A DNA stretch of 64,000 bases from Trichoplax adhaerens. Taxonomy: Eukaryota > Placozoa > Uniplacotomia > Trichoplacea > Trichoplacidae. The notes beneath the pieces were generated by a model. It had not been told where the DNA came from, made no database searches, and saw only the letters and a program-made list of their open reading frames with translations. This document shows, one piece after another, positions 36,331 through 50,300 of the stretch. The DNA lies in NCBI RefSeq assembly GCF_000150275.1, contig NW_002060944.1, positions 5,095,080 through 5,159,079 on the forward strand, read 5' to 3'. The stretch's first letter is position 1; each line of letters begins with the position of its first letter. The translations under genes and the position numbers were made by a program.

Positions 36331-39300
36331 ATGAGATCTATTTTACTCTTTTATATAGTTATCACTATAATTTCTTTATACGTTATCAAGCCTGCTAAGA
36401 CTACATCGGCCCGTCTACGGTGTGGTATATCATTAGATAAAAGGAAAGAAGATTATATTCATTCTCGATATCCTCGACATACACCGATCCATCAGCCAGT
36501 ACAAGATGATGGAGCGCTCTATTTCAATGGTAAGGATACTATTCAATTGCCAATTGAAAGTATAGAAATAAGTCGTGGCTTCAGTATTGAATTTTGGATT
36601 AAAGTAGAGGGTGGACAACACGCCAATACTATTATCGTTGGGCTTTATGATCGTTGTTTCTTAAGGTATCAAAGTTTAATAATTGGATTAAAGAACAGGA
36701 ATCAACATCGACAGTCTACTCTATATTACTCATTGCAAACAGATAGTTTCAATTCAATGAGTACTATTGAAGGGCCCACAACTGTCACTATTGGAAAATG
36801 GCTCCATGTCGCTGCAACCTATAACCAAAAAAAAATGCAGCTTTATATTAATGGAGCACGAATGGGCACTGATACACGACAAAAGGGCCAATTATTGGCT
36901 AATCACTCAGCACTATGCCGAGCTATTTATATTGGAGGCGGTCATGGTGATGGACAACAAAATAATGGCACCGATGACAACTTTAATCAATATTACCGTG
37001 GCAGTATCGATCATTTTCGCATCTATAATTACTCTCGATCACATAGGTCTATTAAGCGTGGCATAGATCAATTGAATCATGCAAGCCGTTATCATCACTA
37101 TCATCAGCATCATCATCATCTCCATCATCGTCATCATCGTCATCATTCTCGTCATCACCATCGTCATCACAACAATAGCAACCATATTCATGATTCAATG
37201 GGTTTAATTTATCAAGAATCATTTGATGGTATCGTCCGTTGGACAACACCAAAATTAAATAAACCTAAAAGAATCCATTCTACACGCCATGAAAGTTATC
37301 ATCAAATTGAAATTTATCCACCGCCATGTGGTTTAACATTATGTGATAATCATGAAATTATCAAGACTTATTTGGCTCACTATCCTGATTGGCAACATAC
37401 GCCTAAGTTGGTACAATATCGCCTAATTAATATCTACAACGATGATGGCAGTAATCCACTAGTAACTCAACAACAGATACAACGGCAACACCAATACCTA
37501 CTGAATCATTTTGCACCTTATGGGATCCAGTGGAAACTTCATGAACATAAAATATATAATACAACATTGAGACAGCGCCATGTCTTGGTCGGTTGTAAAT
37601 CGAGCATGATTGCTGATGATATTTGCCAAGAAGAATGCAATAGTGTCATTACTGGCTATGATGGTGGCGATTGTTTATCAGGTTCACAACATCAAATTGA
37701 TGAATTATGTGATAGCAATAACATTGGAAATGGAATCTGTGATAATCAATGCAACTATCGGCATTATAATTGGGATGATGGCGATTGTTGTCTTCTCAAC
37801 TCAATCTCAACAGCTACCACTACTACAAGCAATTGTGTTGATCCCGATTCTCCTCACCGGAATTATCTGTCAGTTGAAGAATATAAAAATACTATTAATT
37901 TAACCAATGAAAATTATTTAAATATCTACTTTGGACATTGGACATGGGAAGATTTACTCGGTATTGCTACTTTTCCATGGGAACGCCATGTCAAAACCTT
38001 GCTAGGTGGAACAATCTTGAAAGCAACCCATTATGGTCATACTGGTCACTTAGATATTATGATTCATGAAATTGGCCATAACTTAGGTTTATGGCATGTT
38101 CATCATGGTATATCGGAAATGAAATGTAGTGATCCATGCTACGAACGTTATCCATCGATGGAATTAGGTGATTTATGCTCTGATACGGCACCTACACCGC
38201 TTAATAATTTATGCCTATCCCCTCTATCTCGCGATGATGCATGCTATGATCATTTAAAGTATAATAATACGCCGTATCGTAATTTTATGAGTTATTCTAA
38301 CGGATCGTGCTTGCATAAAACTTTTACACCACAACAAGTAGCTCGTATGCATTGCTATATTGATCAACATTATACTTCTTGGTTGGTTGATGATGATCCA
38401 GCACCTTCGATTATTCCAATTCCACCGCAAATACTATCTAACGATCATCAACAATTACAAATTGCGTGGATATCACCGTTGCGTGATCAACGCCATCAAG
38501 TATGCGAATATTGTCATGCCAATGGAGCTCTAGTTCAATTTGCAACTAAAGTATCATCACCATTTACTTATCGTACAACTGGTATGAATATTTGGTCGCC
38601 TGAAGAAGCCTTAAAAGGTTCGCCCGATGCTAAAGCATGTGAATATGATAGGTATGCATGGATTGCACATGAATATTGCAATAGTACATGTTATGTCGAG
38701 GTCGGTTTTGATCAGTTGATTGTTGGACGCCAATTAAAAATATGGGTTACTGGTAATTATAAAAGTGCTCGCGCTTTACATGATATTATATTATATTATC
38801 AAGATGGGAGCAAAGAATCATTAGGAAGTCAAGCGGTCCAATGCGATCAGCCATTTACTACACCTTTATGGTCAAGTAAGATACTAACGCATTTAAAGAT
38901 TTACATTTCTCATCCTGATGTAGGTATCGATTCCGTCCAACTAACTTCATCGCAACATCATAGCGTTTGTGATCATTGCCAACCGCTAACTTATCGTGTT
39001 CATCGCCAACCACCATTTTATTCAAATCAATCGTCGATGATAACAACTACAACTCATTTTCTAGATTTATGGACGAAGCCATCGGTTAATTATATCTATA
39101 CTGTCCAAGCTATTAGTAATAACCGAACTGGACCTCTATCATCACCTTTGCGTTATTTCTTCAAAGAAGGCTTTTGTGGCAATGGTATAATTGAAAATGA
39201 TGAAAGTTGCGATGACGGTAATCGGCATGATGGTGATGGTTGTAATCTTCGTTGTCAAGTTGAAGAATTTTTTCATTGTCAGCATCAACCGAGTCTTTGC

Positions 39301-41633
39301 TATTATCACCTGAATGATGATATATGTGAAGAATTTGAGGAGAGAGTTAGTCCTCATGATTGTGGATTTTATACACCGAAAGGATTTCGTGATCAATGGG
39401 CTTCTCATGCTGTTGCAAATCCCGAATTTCAAGGAGAAAAATGTAGCGATTTTGAAACATTATTATTAGGACCTCCATCTGCTGATCAAGTAAATAGCAT
39501 ACTTTACTAATTATTGAATGCTATTTTTATAATATCTTATACTTAAAATATCATAAAATGTTAAGTATTTTAACTACAAAGTTAACTTATGGCTTTCTTT
39601 CATTTTTATTGTTTTATATCAGAAATGTACATCTAATCTGGATATGAAATCGTTTTGGCAAGAACTTCCTGTAGCTTGGTATCCATGCGGTCATCATTAT
39701 GAAGATGCAAATTTTTGGATTCAAGTAAGCTTCCAGCGTTCAGTTGTTGCATCATCAGTGTTGATCTATTTAGCTACAGATGGCAATATCGTATTATATA
39801 CTAAAAGAGTAAGGATATATGTTCAACTAATCGATACAGAAGATAACGTTCACGAAATTACACCTAATGGTATCTTGGCATCATGCAATTCTAATCCTTT
39901 AACGATATCAGTAATGCACGACATGACTAAAGCCTTTTATTATGTTAAAGCAGTTAATATCTCCTTCACATCATACGAACTTGCTATTTCAGCAGTTCGG
40001 CTACGGTCTCTTACAGCTACAGAATCATTTTCAGCTCATCAGTGCGGTAAAAACGAATATTACAATCCAAAAACGCAACGATGTTATAAATATCCTTGTG
40101 ATCGAGTTCATTGTGGGGTGTACATGACTAAAACAGCTCATGCCAACTGTTCATCAAACTTTGAAGGTGCAACTTGTAATGTTACATGCTATCATGGATA
40201 TACTAGCTTAAATGGTCCTTCTTATGAGATTCAATGCATTCAAGGCCAATGGGTTGATCAAGATTATTCCTGCAGACCAATTGATTGTGGAAAACCGCCT
40301 AATGTTGAATATGCTATAACAGCCTGCCCCGATGGTACAAGAGCTGGAAAGGTATGCACATATAAATGTAAATCACCCGCTAGGATGGTCGGTAAAAATA
40401 ATTCACTAACTTGCACACCACAAGGATATTGGACACTTCCTCAATCTTACTGCTATTTAACATGTAATCCACCACAGCAGCCGGCTAATTCCGTTAATTT
40501 TCGTTGTATGAATGCAAACTACCGTCGAAATAAATTGTTTCAAATTGGTCGTTATAATATTGGTAGTTATTGCAAGTTTCATTGCTCTAAAGGTTATGAG
40601 TCTATTAATCAGTATGGCTTGAAGAGTGTACTATCAAGAACTGTATGCAGTTGGAGTGGTCAGTGGGAAGATGCTCGATGTATTCCGATTACTTGCCCAC
40701 CTCCACCACTACTTCAACATGGTAGTTATAACTGTAAAGGAACAACTTATAATTCAACATGTTCTAGAACATGCTTGGATGGAAGCCATAAGGTAATATT
40801 AATTAATCAAAATTATGGTAACAGTATTAATTGCTTTTCGGCGTGCGCGTATAGATAGGTATAATTTTGAGATTGGTTTACCTTTTCAGTAATATAGTTT
40901 TTTTTGCAATTTTTTAATATTAGCGATTTAAGTTTATATCTTATGTTGTTTTAAATATACTTGCACACCAGCAAGATCAACTTAAAGAGTTAATTTTATG
41001 TTGTTATTAGCTGCTTTCAATACTTTCAGCTTCGATCACATTAAATTATTATATGATATAATACCTTTATTATGTTGACCTATAAACAAATTAACAAGGT
41101 TAGATTAGCAAATTCCAATTATTTAAACTAATTCTAGATACCTTTTTTTTCATCTTATGTACTAGAACGGTGGTCATAACGTTATTACTTGTGGTAGCGA
41201 TCGAAAATGGCATGGTGTTGTAGACCACTGTCCAGTACCAACACAAATATGTGCAAAACCCAATTTATCATCAAATATGGATGTTACTTGCTCAAATGGC
41301 CATGCTATTGGTCAAAGTTGTAGGATTACATGTAAAACAAATGAAGAAACGCCTAACCATCAGCAAATTACTTGTTCATCAAAACAGATATGGCAACCAG
41401 CGTTATCGCAATTAAAATGTAACGTAAGATGTCTATCAGAATACTATAATGATGGATGGTGCGATTTGGAAAATAATCGTGAGGAATGCCAGTATGATGG
41501 AGGTGATTGCTGTAAGTCAACATCAATAGAAGGCATAGTAGAGTATATGATGGAAGATTATTGCAGCAGTGAGCCAGTACCAACTGAATGCAATTGCCTC
41601 GATCCAAAAGCAGCAGAAAATAAAAATGTATAG
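36331..41633 (+). CDS. PAPPA: Pappalysin (PAPP-A-like) secreted metzincin protease
   Basis: Three exons (36331-39489, 39623-40792, 41166-41633), all phase 0, give 1598 aa, close to human PAPP-A. A signal peptide (LLFYIVITIISLYVI) comes first. A laminin-G-like domain (about 59-237, DGALYFNGKD, FSIEFWI) follows, then a histidine-rich tract (about 250-287). Two Lin-12/Notch repeats (about 422-448 and 459-486) precede the protease core. The zinc site HEIGHNLGLWH has ligands His579, His583 and His589, catalytic Glu580, and Met-turn NFMSYSNG (Met653). A myxo-disulfide/DUF4215 module (CGNGIIENDESCDDGN, about 949) and the PAPP-A signature YTPKGFRDQWASHA follow. About five CCP/sushi modules (about 1212-1525) and a final Lin-12/Notch repeat (about 1532-1559) end the protein. 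Vertebrate relatives cut IGF-binding proteins; the substrate here is unknown. All catalytic residues are present. Confidence 0.96.
37078..37190 (+). repeat. CAT/CAC-rich tract encoding polyhistidine-like segment
   Basis: An imperfect trinucleotide tract inside the pappalysin first coding exon. The encoded segment (about residues 250-287) is more than half histidine, mixed with Tyr, Arg, Ser and Asn. It lies between the laminin-G-like domain and the protease region. The complementary strand reads as an Asp-rich shadow frame that is not a gene. Confidence 0.9.
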
Positions 41634-44600
41634 ATATTCGTAGGCATAAAGAAGTTTCCAAGTCAACTCATAATAATTGTATTCCAGAGTTAATGGCAAA
41701 AATTTATATTTACGTATTCAATGCTATACCTTACACAGATATCAAATTGTGATTTTAAGATGATATTTACAGTTAGTAAAGATTCCATCACTAGATTATG
41801 ATCACTAGATCATTATTGTTGTTTCTTGATTATGATATATTTAATTTATCTGTTTCCTAAATATTTAAAAATCTCAAGAGCATTGCTAGTTCAATACGCA
41901 CTTGTTTAATCACTCAATTAATTGTAAACTATCAATTCAGTTTTGCAGCTCTAGTGTTATATTTATAGTACCGGAGTTATAAGTAAATCACTTTAAGTGG
42001 TGTATAAGAAATTAAATGAAGTTTAAAACATAGTATGTCCAAGTATACCTTAATTTGTTTATTGAGTGCTATATTAACGGTTATAATTAATTAGTAATCC
42101 AGCAAGGGTGATTCAAGAATAGTTTAATGACGTAATATTTACTACATAGTTATTTGGTACATGATACATATAAGTTTACTCTATAATAGTAGATGTGTAT
42201 GAATATTTACACGCATAGATATTCTGTTGCCATTTTTAATTCTTGGTAATAACAAGAAAAAATTATAAGCTGAATGAGTACAAACATTGATTGTTTTAAC
42301 TGCATTGCGATAAGCAATAACTAGAGCAATACAAGATATAAGAGAGTAGGATGAAGATTTCTCATAATAAGCTTTTAAATTGTAATCAGATTCAATTAAA
42401 TTATCTATAATCTCGATATAGACAATATTAAATGATAGTCTGGCGATAAAAATTATCTTCCAGCAAGTATTAGCGGATATTATTCTTTAAAGATATTTCA
42501 TGATATTATTTTAGCGTTAACTTTCTTAATTATTCATTAACTGCTAATAGCTTGGATAATAAATTGATGAACTTTTCCATGCTCTATCTTGAATTCTGGT
42601 TAACAATCAGTGTATAAAAGGAATCTATAGGTAGATGGTAGATACTAGCTGGTTGTGAAATGGGGTTTAAAGTAATCATTTCCCTATCAATTATAAATTG
42701 GTCAGACTTCGATTTTAAATATAAATTGTCTTGCACTAAGCACAAGATCAAAGAAAAAAGTATCTGCTAATACTTGAAATTCTTCAGCCTACTCTTTATA
42801 TTATATTAGCTTGGTTGGGAATTTGAAGACATAGTATCCTTTATGACGGTATACTCGTATATATATATTAACATAGTAATGTGATATTGTTGGGGCAATT
42901 TCTTTACGGTTGTAGCTTTTAGAATACGCTATCGCCATTTCTGTCCTTCTTCTGGGTTAGGGCTACGAGTACTAAGGCATTACAAATACTTTTCTATAAC
43001 AACGATGCGTTTTCGTTCTCCTTCCATATGCCTACATAGAGTGTTATTAGGAATAGACTTTGTAGTAGATAGTGACTCCGCCATATGATATTTCTCGAAT
43101 AAATACGCGTAAACTAATTATTTTTGCCGTGGGTCAATATTACATGTTCTTATGCAATATGACGCCTATCGTGTAGACTGCAAGAATAGCTCAAAATTCA
43201 ATACTGTACGTAATAAGATTAGCAAATTGTCAATTCGTCTTCCTTAACCATAACGATGAAGGATACCGTGAATTTTGATGGGTGAACTGATTTTTCTACT
43301 TTAAATGAAGGATTAATCGATGTAAATAAGTAGAGTATAATATTTGCAACATGCTCGCTAGATAGGCAATACTGTACAGTGTAGAGTACAATATCAATTG
43401 AGGTCTATTATGGCTACGCTGTACTTTTTACCTTTTTGCATGCCTCCTACGGAGCTTTACTTTTGTATAGAATTATGACGCTTGCGGACAGTATAATATA
43501 CTGTTCAGAATTGCTGTCTAACTAATCATGTGTGCATTTCAAGGCAAAATAGCAATTAAGATTATGCTACTGCAAGAGACGGAAACAATTGGCTGCTGTA
43601 GTTCTTCTCTTCATCTTTAAACTATTCTTATTCATCACGATAAGTGTTCCCATGTTGATCTCTCCATGTACTCAGATTTATATAGGAAATTACGTTGTTG
43701 CTGAGGCGGTTTTAAGGTATTTATCTGGGATAATGCAACTCTATTCATGACTTTAATAAGAGCAGCTAAGGTTCACCTAGCCCGATTTAAAAGTATCAAG
43801 AATAAGATACAGGTTTAGGTTCGGAAGGAGCAAGGGACAAAAATATCGAGAGAAGAGAATCTCTTCTAGAACTGAATGAACTTCGTTTAATTTTACAGTA
43901 TAAGAGTAGCGGTGGTAAAATAATATTAAAGATATTGACTCTAATATCATTAATGTTAGATTAATCTGCATGTGTAATTTTGACTCATAAGGAGTATTGT
44001 TGGAGGCTGCAATAATACTCCTTGTCAACCAACTTGGGAGCAACAACAAGAATTTTTTCCGTCGAGCAGTGATTGATCCATTCAATTCATTTTGCTACGA
44101 CTAAAAATGAAGATTTTAACCGTTGTACGGTAGGTGTTGAAGATGAAAGTCGTTATCATTAGAAGCAGCATTTACCGCTGTCTATACTGATATCTGTTAT
44201 GTTCAATTGATTTCCATATTAGAGATTATTACTGGTTATGTTCAGCATTTTAGGGATAATTACTGTGGTGAGATTATGTTTTAAAACATATTTACTGTTA
44301 TCGTGGTTTTATTACCTTACCTTACAAATATAGAGTATTGATGTATTAACTAGAATGGTATAAAAAGGAGATACGATCGAGAAAAAAAAGGCAGACTTCA
44401 GCTTGTGTTCAATTTGAATAAGTCATGAAGTTGCTCGTTGGTAACGTGAAAATAAAGGAGTTTTTTTTTTAAGCTTAACTTGCAGTCGTGACAATATCAA
44501 TAAGAGTTATTCTTAGATAAGACTTCAATGCTAGGTAAGAATTTAATGCTATTTTCCGACATTATCCTACTTAAAGGGATGGATTACAACTCCTTCACTC

Positions 44601-45116
44601 CCATTAGTGGATCACATTGGGGTGGATGTCCTGAAAGATTTGGATCACTTTGATGATATCGTGTTGAAAAGTTCCATCATCAAAAAAGGAGTTTTATACA
44701 TCCATATCAAGAGGGTCAATGGTTATTTGTAGACAACCCTGTCCTGGCGATGCTATTTTACAGCATCATTGCCATGGACTACGAGGAGAAAGCTACTACA
44801 GCAGTTTTTCTTCTCGTTGTCCATAGCAAAGATGGCGATTTCTAGTCGCCTTTTTGGGAATTTCTGAGCCAATCTTGACGTCTAGACTACTGAGAGCAGG
44901 TAACATGGGTATGGGGTTGCACGAGTCGCATACAGTACTTGGTGATGTTGTGATCTTCATACGAATACGTTGTACTCAAGGTGTATTCACAGTCAGTTTA
45001 GTACGACAGATTGAGGTGATTCCGCGTACTACTAAAGACGGGAACTACTGAAAGAGTACCACTACTCTCGTAATTCACTTCAGTCCTATTCCAGTCATGA
45101 TACAGTGATTAGCGTT
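41634..45116. other. Intergenic downstream of pappalysin
   Basis: 3.5 kb without a supported exon. A minus-strand open frame near 43777-44085 shows no domain character. A long imperfect hairpin is at 44769-44827, and the DNA becomes less AT-rich from about 44.6 kb towards the tandem repeats. Confidence 0.5.
44769..44827. repeat. Imperfect hairpin, ~20 bp arms
   Basis: TTGCCATGGACTACGAGGAG and, about 20 bases on, CTTCTCGTTGTCCATAGCAA pair with a few mismatches. Confidence 0.7.
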
Positions 45117-45708
45117 GGTATCTGGTTCGTTTCCGGGGCCGATGGGTGAAACTTGGGTCTTAGCTGACTTGTGTAAACTGGTGAATTGTCCACTGAGCGT
45201 CATCTCACTAGTGACATGACACTTGGAAGAGTCGCCCCCCCTCCAACTTGGATCACTCTGTCAGAGTCCGATCCGATACGGTCCGAACAAGAACGACTCA
45301 TTTCTTCATTTGGCTAAGGTATCTGGTTCGTTTCCGGGGCCGATGGGTGAAACTTGGGTCTTAGCTGACTTGTGTAAGCTGGTGAATTGTCCACTGAGCG
45401 TCATCTCACTAGTGACATGACACTTCAAAGAGTCGACCCCCCCCCCCTCCAACTGGATCACTCTGTCAGAGTCCGATCCGATCCGGTCCGAGCAAGAACG
45501 AGTCATTTCTTCATTTGGCTAAGGTATCTGGTTCGTTTCCGGGGCCGATGGGTGAAACTTGGGTCGTAGCTGACTTGTGTAAGCTGGTGAATTGTCCACT
45601 GAGCGTCATCTCACTAGTGACATGACACTTCAAAGAGTCGAGCCCCCCTCCAACTGGATCACTATGAGAGTCCGATCCGGTCCGAGCAAGAACAATTCAT
45701 TTCTTCAT
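45117..45708. repeat. Three-copy ~203 bp GC-richer tandem repeat
   Basis: Units start at 45117, 45318 and 45523 with GGTATCTGGTTCGTTTCCGG and end TTTCTTCAT. Each includes CCACTGAGCGTCATCTCACT, a poly-C run of different length (about 6-10) and TCCGATCCG. The third unit has a small internal deletion. The composition is clearly less AT-rich than the surroundings. Short open frames across the array are by-products of the repeat. Confidence 0.93.
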
Positions 45709-47363
45709 ACTGAGTGCATACTGTACTGTGTCTGCACGAGTAGATCTTGCGACAGTAGATAGCGAGTATGACCACCAAGTGACTGCGTACCAGTACTGAA
45801 GCTACTGTAGAAAATTCCTCGGTACTCGACTAGTCAGTGCGTCTTCGCCGCCATTTGGATATTCTACCACCTGGCCTGGAAAGCTCCATTAATTGTTGTT
45901 GAACGCGAGCAAGACTACTACAGTAATGCAATGATGACTCTTTGGATTGGCTATCAATAAATGAATCATCAAGTAAGTATTTGGAATCGGATTTATCCAT
46001 GAAAAGTATGCTTGAACGAGTTGTATTGGCTTTGATATTGATTGAAAGCCAACGTTGAATAGACTGGATACAAATCGTTAGCAAGGTAGACGGTATAAAC
46101 ATGATGGAAGTAGGGTTTAGTGGTATGGACACCTTTGATCATAGCCAATTCCATTTTGAAATATGAGCGATAGAGAAATCATCTTGGAAAAGTCTTCCAA
46201 TAGTCGATAGATGGATCCTGATGCAAGTCTATCTTGCCTGTGTGTCCCTCACATCCTTTCCTCAACCATTGTCTCCCTAACGCTAATAATATTATGGATT
46301 TGATGGGATTGCATCAAGAATGATGTTATATTATTGTGTGTGCATAGATACAGTATATTCTATATTCTACACAACAGACAGTAGGATAACTAGTCTAAAT
46401 GAAACAAATGAATGAGTCTGCAATGGTGGCTATCCTATCCTTGCTGAAAACTAGCCATCAGTAATGGCTGAACAAACCAATCTCTTGTTGGAAAAGGACT
46501 AAATCTATCCTATAATGTTATTCAAGACTAGCTAACCAAAATCTCCATGCAATGGTTGCTAATGTCGCCCACAGTAGGTGTATACGAGTTTACCAGCTTT
46601 TCGTGCGTAGCTAAGAGCTCAATATATTTGTACACACGCGTATTGTTATAATATCCTCTATGCTTCGTCGCCATTAAATCTATTTTGAGCAACAGTACCA
46701 TTCATTCGTGCAAGCCATGTTGTAATACGATGTTGGCCACAGCTTACCCAACAATAACACTCGAAGTTGAGATTCAATAAGGCAATAAAATTCAAGTTAG
46801 AATCTTATCCATTTGTTATCAAGATTCATTCTGATTGAATAAAGAGTTTTTAAAAAGGAAGCAGTCTATAAAACTTGAACTCAAAAATTAAACTATCATT
46901 TAGACTTTACTCTTTTCACTGTAGTTGTGACACCAGTCCTATTGATAAGCTGTAATTAATTGACCAAGCATGCATGATATAATAGTACGAGACATCAAAA
47001 GAGACGATTTGTCTGTGATATTAACATGGATAAACTTCAATAGTCTAATTTAAAATCTCTTACATTTGTATAGTGTTTATACCGCCGTATATAAATAACG
47101 TCACGTTTGTCGTTATTAATCCAGATGAGATTTTGATTTTATTTTTGTCTATTTTTGCACTTCATTAAAATTGTCAGTACTGTACAGTGTACAATCATGT
47201 CAGTGTAAAATAATTGATCGAAGCAATCACCAGCAGTAAATAATTGAAAATCTGTATCGAATTTTGAATTTATCTACTCTCGTTACTTTCTTAACATTAA
47301 TTGAAATCGATTTTGTCCATCGCGTTGCGTAGGATTATAGAGAGCAGCCAAAAAAAGCAGGAT
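45709..47363. other. Intergenic upstream of the EVI5-like gene
   Basis: A 100-codon minus-strand open frame (45830-46132) ends in a basic tail but has no recognisable domain or convincing splice partner, so I do not call it. A GTAC palindrome cluster (GTACTGTACAGTGTAC) lies at about 47178-47193, less than 200 bp from the EVI5-like start. Confidence 0.45.
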
Positions 47364-50300
47364 ATGGCATCGACAACAAATAAAAGCACCTCGTCGAATA
47401 ATTTCTCTCATTTGCCAAAGAGACCTTTAGGGAAAGTTCGTACTGATAACAGTCTTTTCTGGTCTGAAGAATACATTGAGGGCGATCCAATTGATTTATG
47501 GGGCCGAGTGATTGCAGATTGGGATGATTGCTTGAAGAAAAGGCCTAAATATATCAAAAAATTAGTTCGATATAATATTCCACAACCACTACGATGTTTA
47601 CTCTGGCAGTTACTGTCTGGGGCTGATAAACAAAGATACCTTATCGAAGGTTATGCTGATTTACTGAAGGTTAGTAAAGTATAAGAATCTTCGGTAAATT
47701 AGAATAGTTTACTTTATTAATAATTATTGCGACAAAGTTAAATCTAATTAAATAGGTAGACTGAGCATTATTCATAATGCGTTGTATTCGATCGGCTATC
47801 TTTTCAATTAGGAAACGTCTCCTCACGAAAAGACGATTAGAAGAGACATTGACAGAACTTATCCTGATCATCCTAAATTCAGTAGTCCAAATAGCCCTTT
47901 ACAAGAATCTATGCTTAATATTATGAAGGTTACAAACAAAAAAATTATAAATAACTTTTACTGAAATTAGATAAATAAACTAAATCGAAAGCTAGTAATA
48001 TTTAGGCAATCAATTACCATATGAGTGTGATATTTCTAATATTCTTTCTCAGGATAATATTCCTTTCAAGACGTAGAATTCTTAAGCTAAAATTCTTTTC
48101 ATTCTTAATATTCATTTACAAAATCGTGCCTAGACTTTAGACAGTGTGTACTCCTGTGATTTATACCTTTTTTCTATATGTAAAAAATACTATTGTGCTT
48201 GAATGAGACAATCATTTTCTACTGTTATCCTACTCAACAATGTGCTCACTTTACAAATACACTGTTACCTATGAACATTCTGTAACGCATAATTAATCTT
48301 TTTTTTGAATGCAGGCATATTCATTATATGATAAGGAAGTTGGCTATTGCCAGGGAAATGCATTTATTGCCGGCTTATTATTGCTTGAGGTGATTTTAAT
48401 AGAGATACGTATACCTGTATTGAGTGTAAATACTTGATTACAATGTAGTGCATATTACTAGGAATTCTTACACACAGTGTATAGTTTTCAGCTTCAAACT
48501 TGAATTATTTATTCAATTGTAATACGAGACCTTTGCTGTTGGTATCGACTTAAATATTATTATATGCTCTATTATCATATGCTCTATTCATGTAGATGCC
48601 AGAAGAGGAGGCATTTGCTGTATTTGTGCAAATAATGAGGAAATATAACATGCGTGAATTGTGCAAGCCTAATATGGCAGAATTAGCCGTCTGTATGTAC
48701 CAATTAGAATGCTTGATAGAGGTAAGTATTCGTTTAAATTTCCGTAAGTAGTAGTAACTTACAGTAATTTGGACTCTGAAACGTTGATCGCTCCAAAGTA
48801 TATAAATTGATGTTTGCATATTGTGATATCTTTAATCAAGACGAAGCTTTCTTGCAAATTTCAGTTGATAGCATCAGTTGATCAAAGATAATTACTATCT
48901 TGAAACTCTACCTTTGTTATTAATTCAAAGGTTTTTCTTAAGTGCCTAGCCGTGATGATGTAGTATTACTTGAAAAATACGACTGGGTTGTTTAGTAATC
49001 CCTTTTGTTAAAATTTTAAGCCAATACCTAAGTTGTGTATACGCTTAAATAGGCCATTTCATTTTTCATTCCTAGGAATTATTGCCCGATCTTCATGTCC
49101 ATTTTCAAGCACAGGTATCTTTACCTACAGTTTACATAATCGTTCTACCAGCAATATTTTCAGAGTGGATAATTTATCTGGTCTTGTAATTTTCAATATT
49201 AGGGGTTTCGAGCTTCTGTTTATGCGTCATCATGGTTTCTTACTTTATTTGCGTCGACTGTCTCTCCTGACTTAGCAACTAGAATAATGGATTTCGTATT
49301 GGCTGAAGTAAGTAATTATAATTAAAGTCGATTTCTACTAGGATGCAATTCATTATGTACTACATAAAGCGAACTATGAACTTATGACGAATGTAAAAAC
49401 ACAAATTAATATAGGGACTAGAATTTATCTTTCGCCTCTCATTGGCGATATTATCAGTATGTAACAAAGATTTGCTTAAGCTCGATATTGAAGGCATGAT
49501 TATGGTTAGTTTATTCTTACATCAACTTTTGTTAACATTATTAACTAAAAAATATGGAATTGATTTGCATATTTATATGGTACTAATCCTACATATCTAT
49601 GATAGCACTTTCAGAAAGAATTAACAAAGTATGATAGCATTACCGTTCAGGTGCTATTTGATATGGCTTTTACTTTAAAAATAACTCCAAAAAAACTAAA
49701 AAAGTGAGCTCTTCTTTTTAAATAGCTAAGTAACTTCAATTAATTCTATCGTTTGGGACAAATCTTGAAGGGGCATTTGGGAAGTAGTCAAAAGTAATAT
49801 CACTAAGAAAGTGTTATATAAATTCTTTGTTAGACTTGAGAAGGATTATCATACTAGAAAAGCTAAAGAAACTGGTGACGTTGAGCTAATGAAAGTAAGT
49901 CTTATGAAGTATAAATAAACGCCAGTATGTGAAGCACAGTTTGTGGAAAAATAAATGATTAAAGACGTCTTACATTCGCTGACCATATATATATAGACAT
50001 TTATATTGGATATTTTCCTTTTCAATTTTTAGAAATTCCGGCGAGATAATACTGTGCTTATGCAGAAAGTAGAAGCGCTAGAAAATGTAAGAATTTTCTC
50101 TATAAGATGATATATTTAGCAAGAATTAGCTTAGTATTATACCGTTTATTTACTATTCAACTACTTTATGGGCTCTCAATTAGGAAAATGCCGCATTTGC
50201 TGAGAAAATTATACAGGTATAAATGATTACAGATTACTTCTTTGTTTTAAAGAATACGTTGCTTATTACATACGATCGGTTGACCAGTCTCATCGTGTTA

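Noticed and set aside
37052-37252. Asp-rich minus-strand frame
   Set aside because: It is the antisense shadow of the histidine-rich tract in pappalysin.
43777-44085. 102-codon minus-strand frame
   Set aside because: No domain; contains a local inverted repeat that explains its unusual composition.
45830-46132. 100-codon minus-strand frame with a basic C-terminus
   Set aside because: No recognisable domain, no ATG-supported start and no convincing upstream exon; could be chance. Kept out of the gene list.
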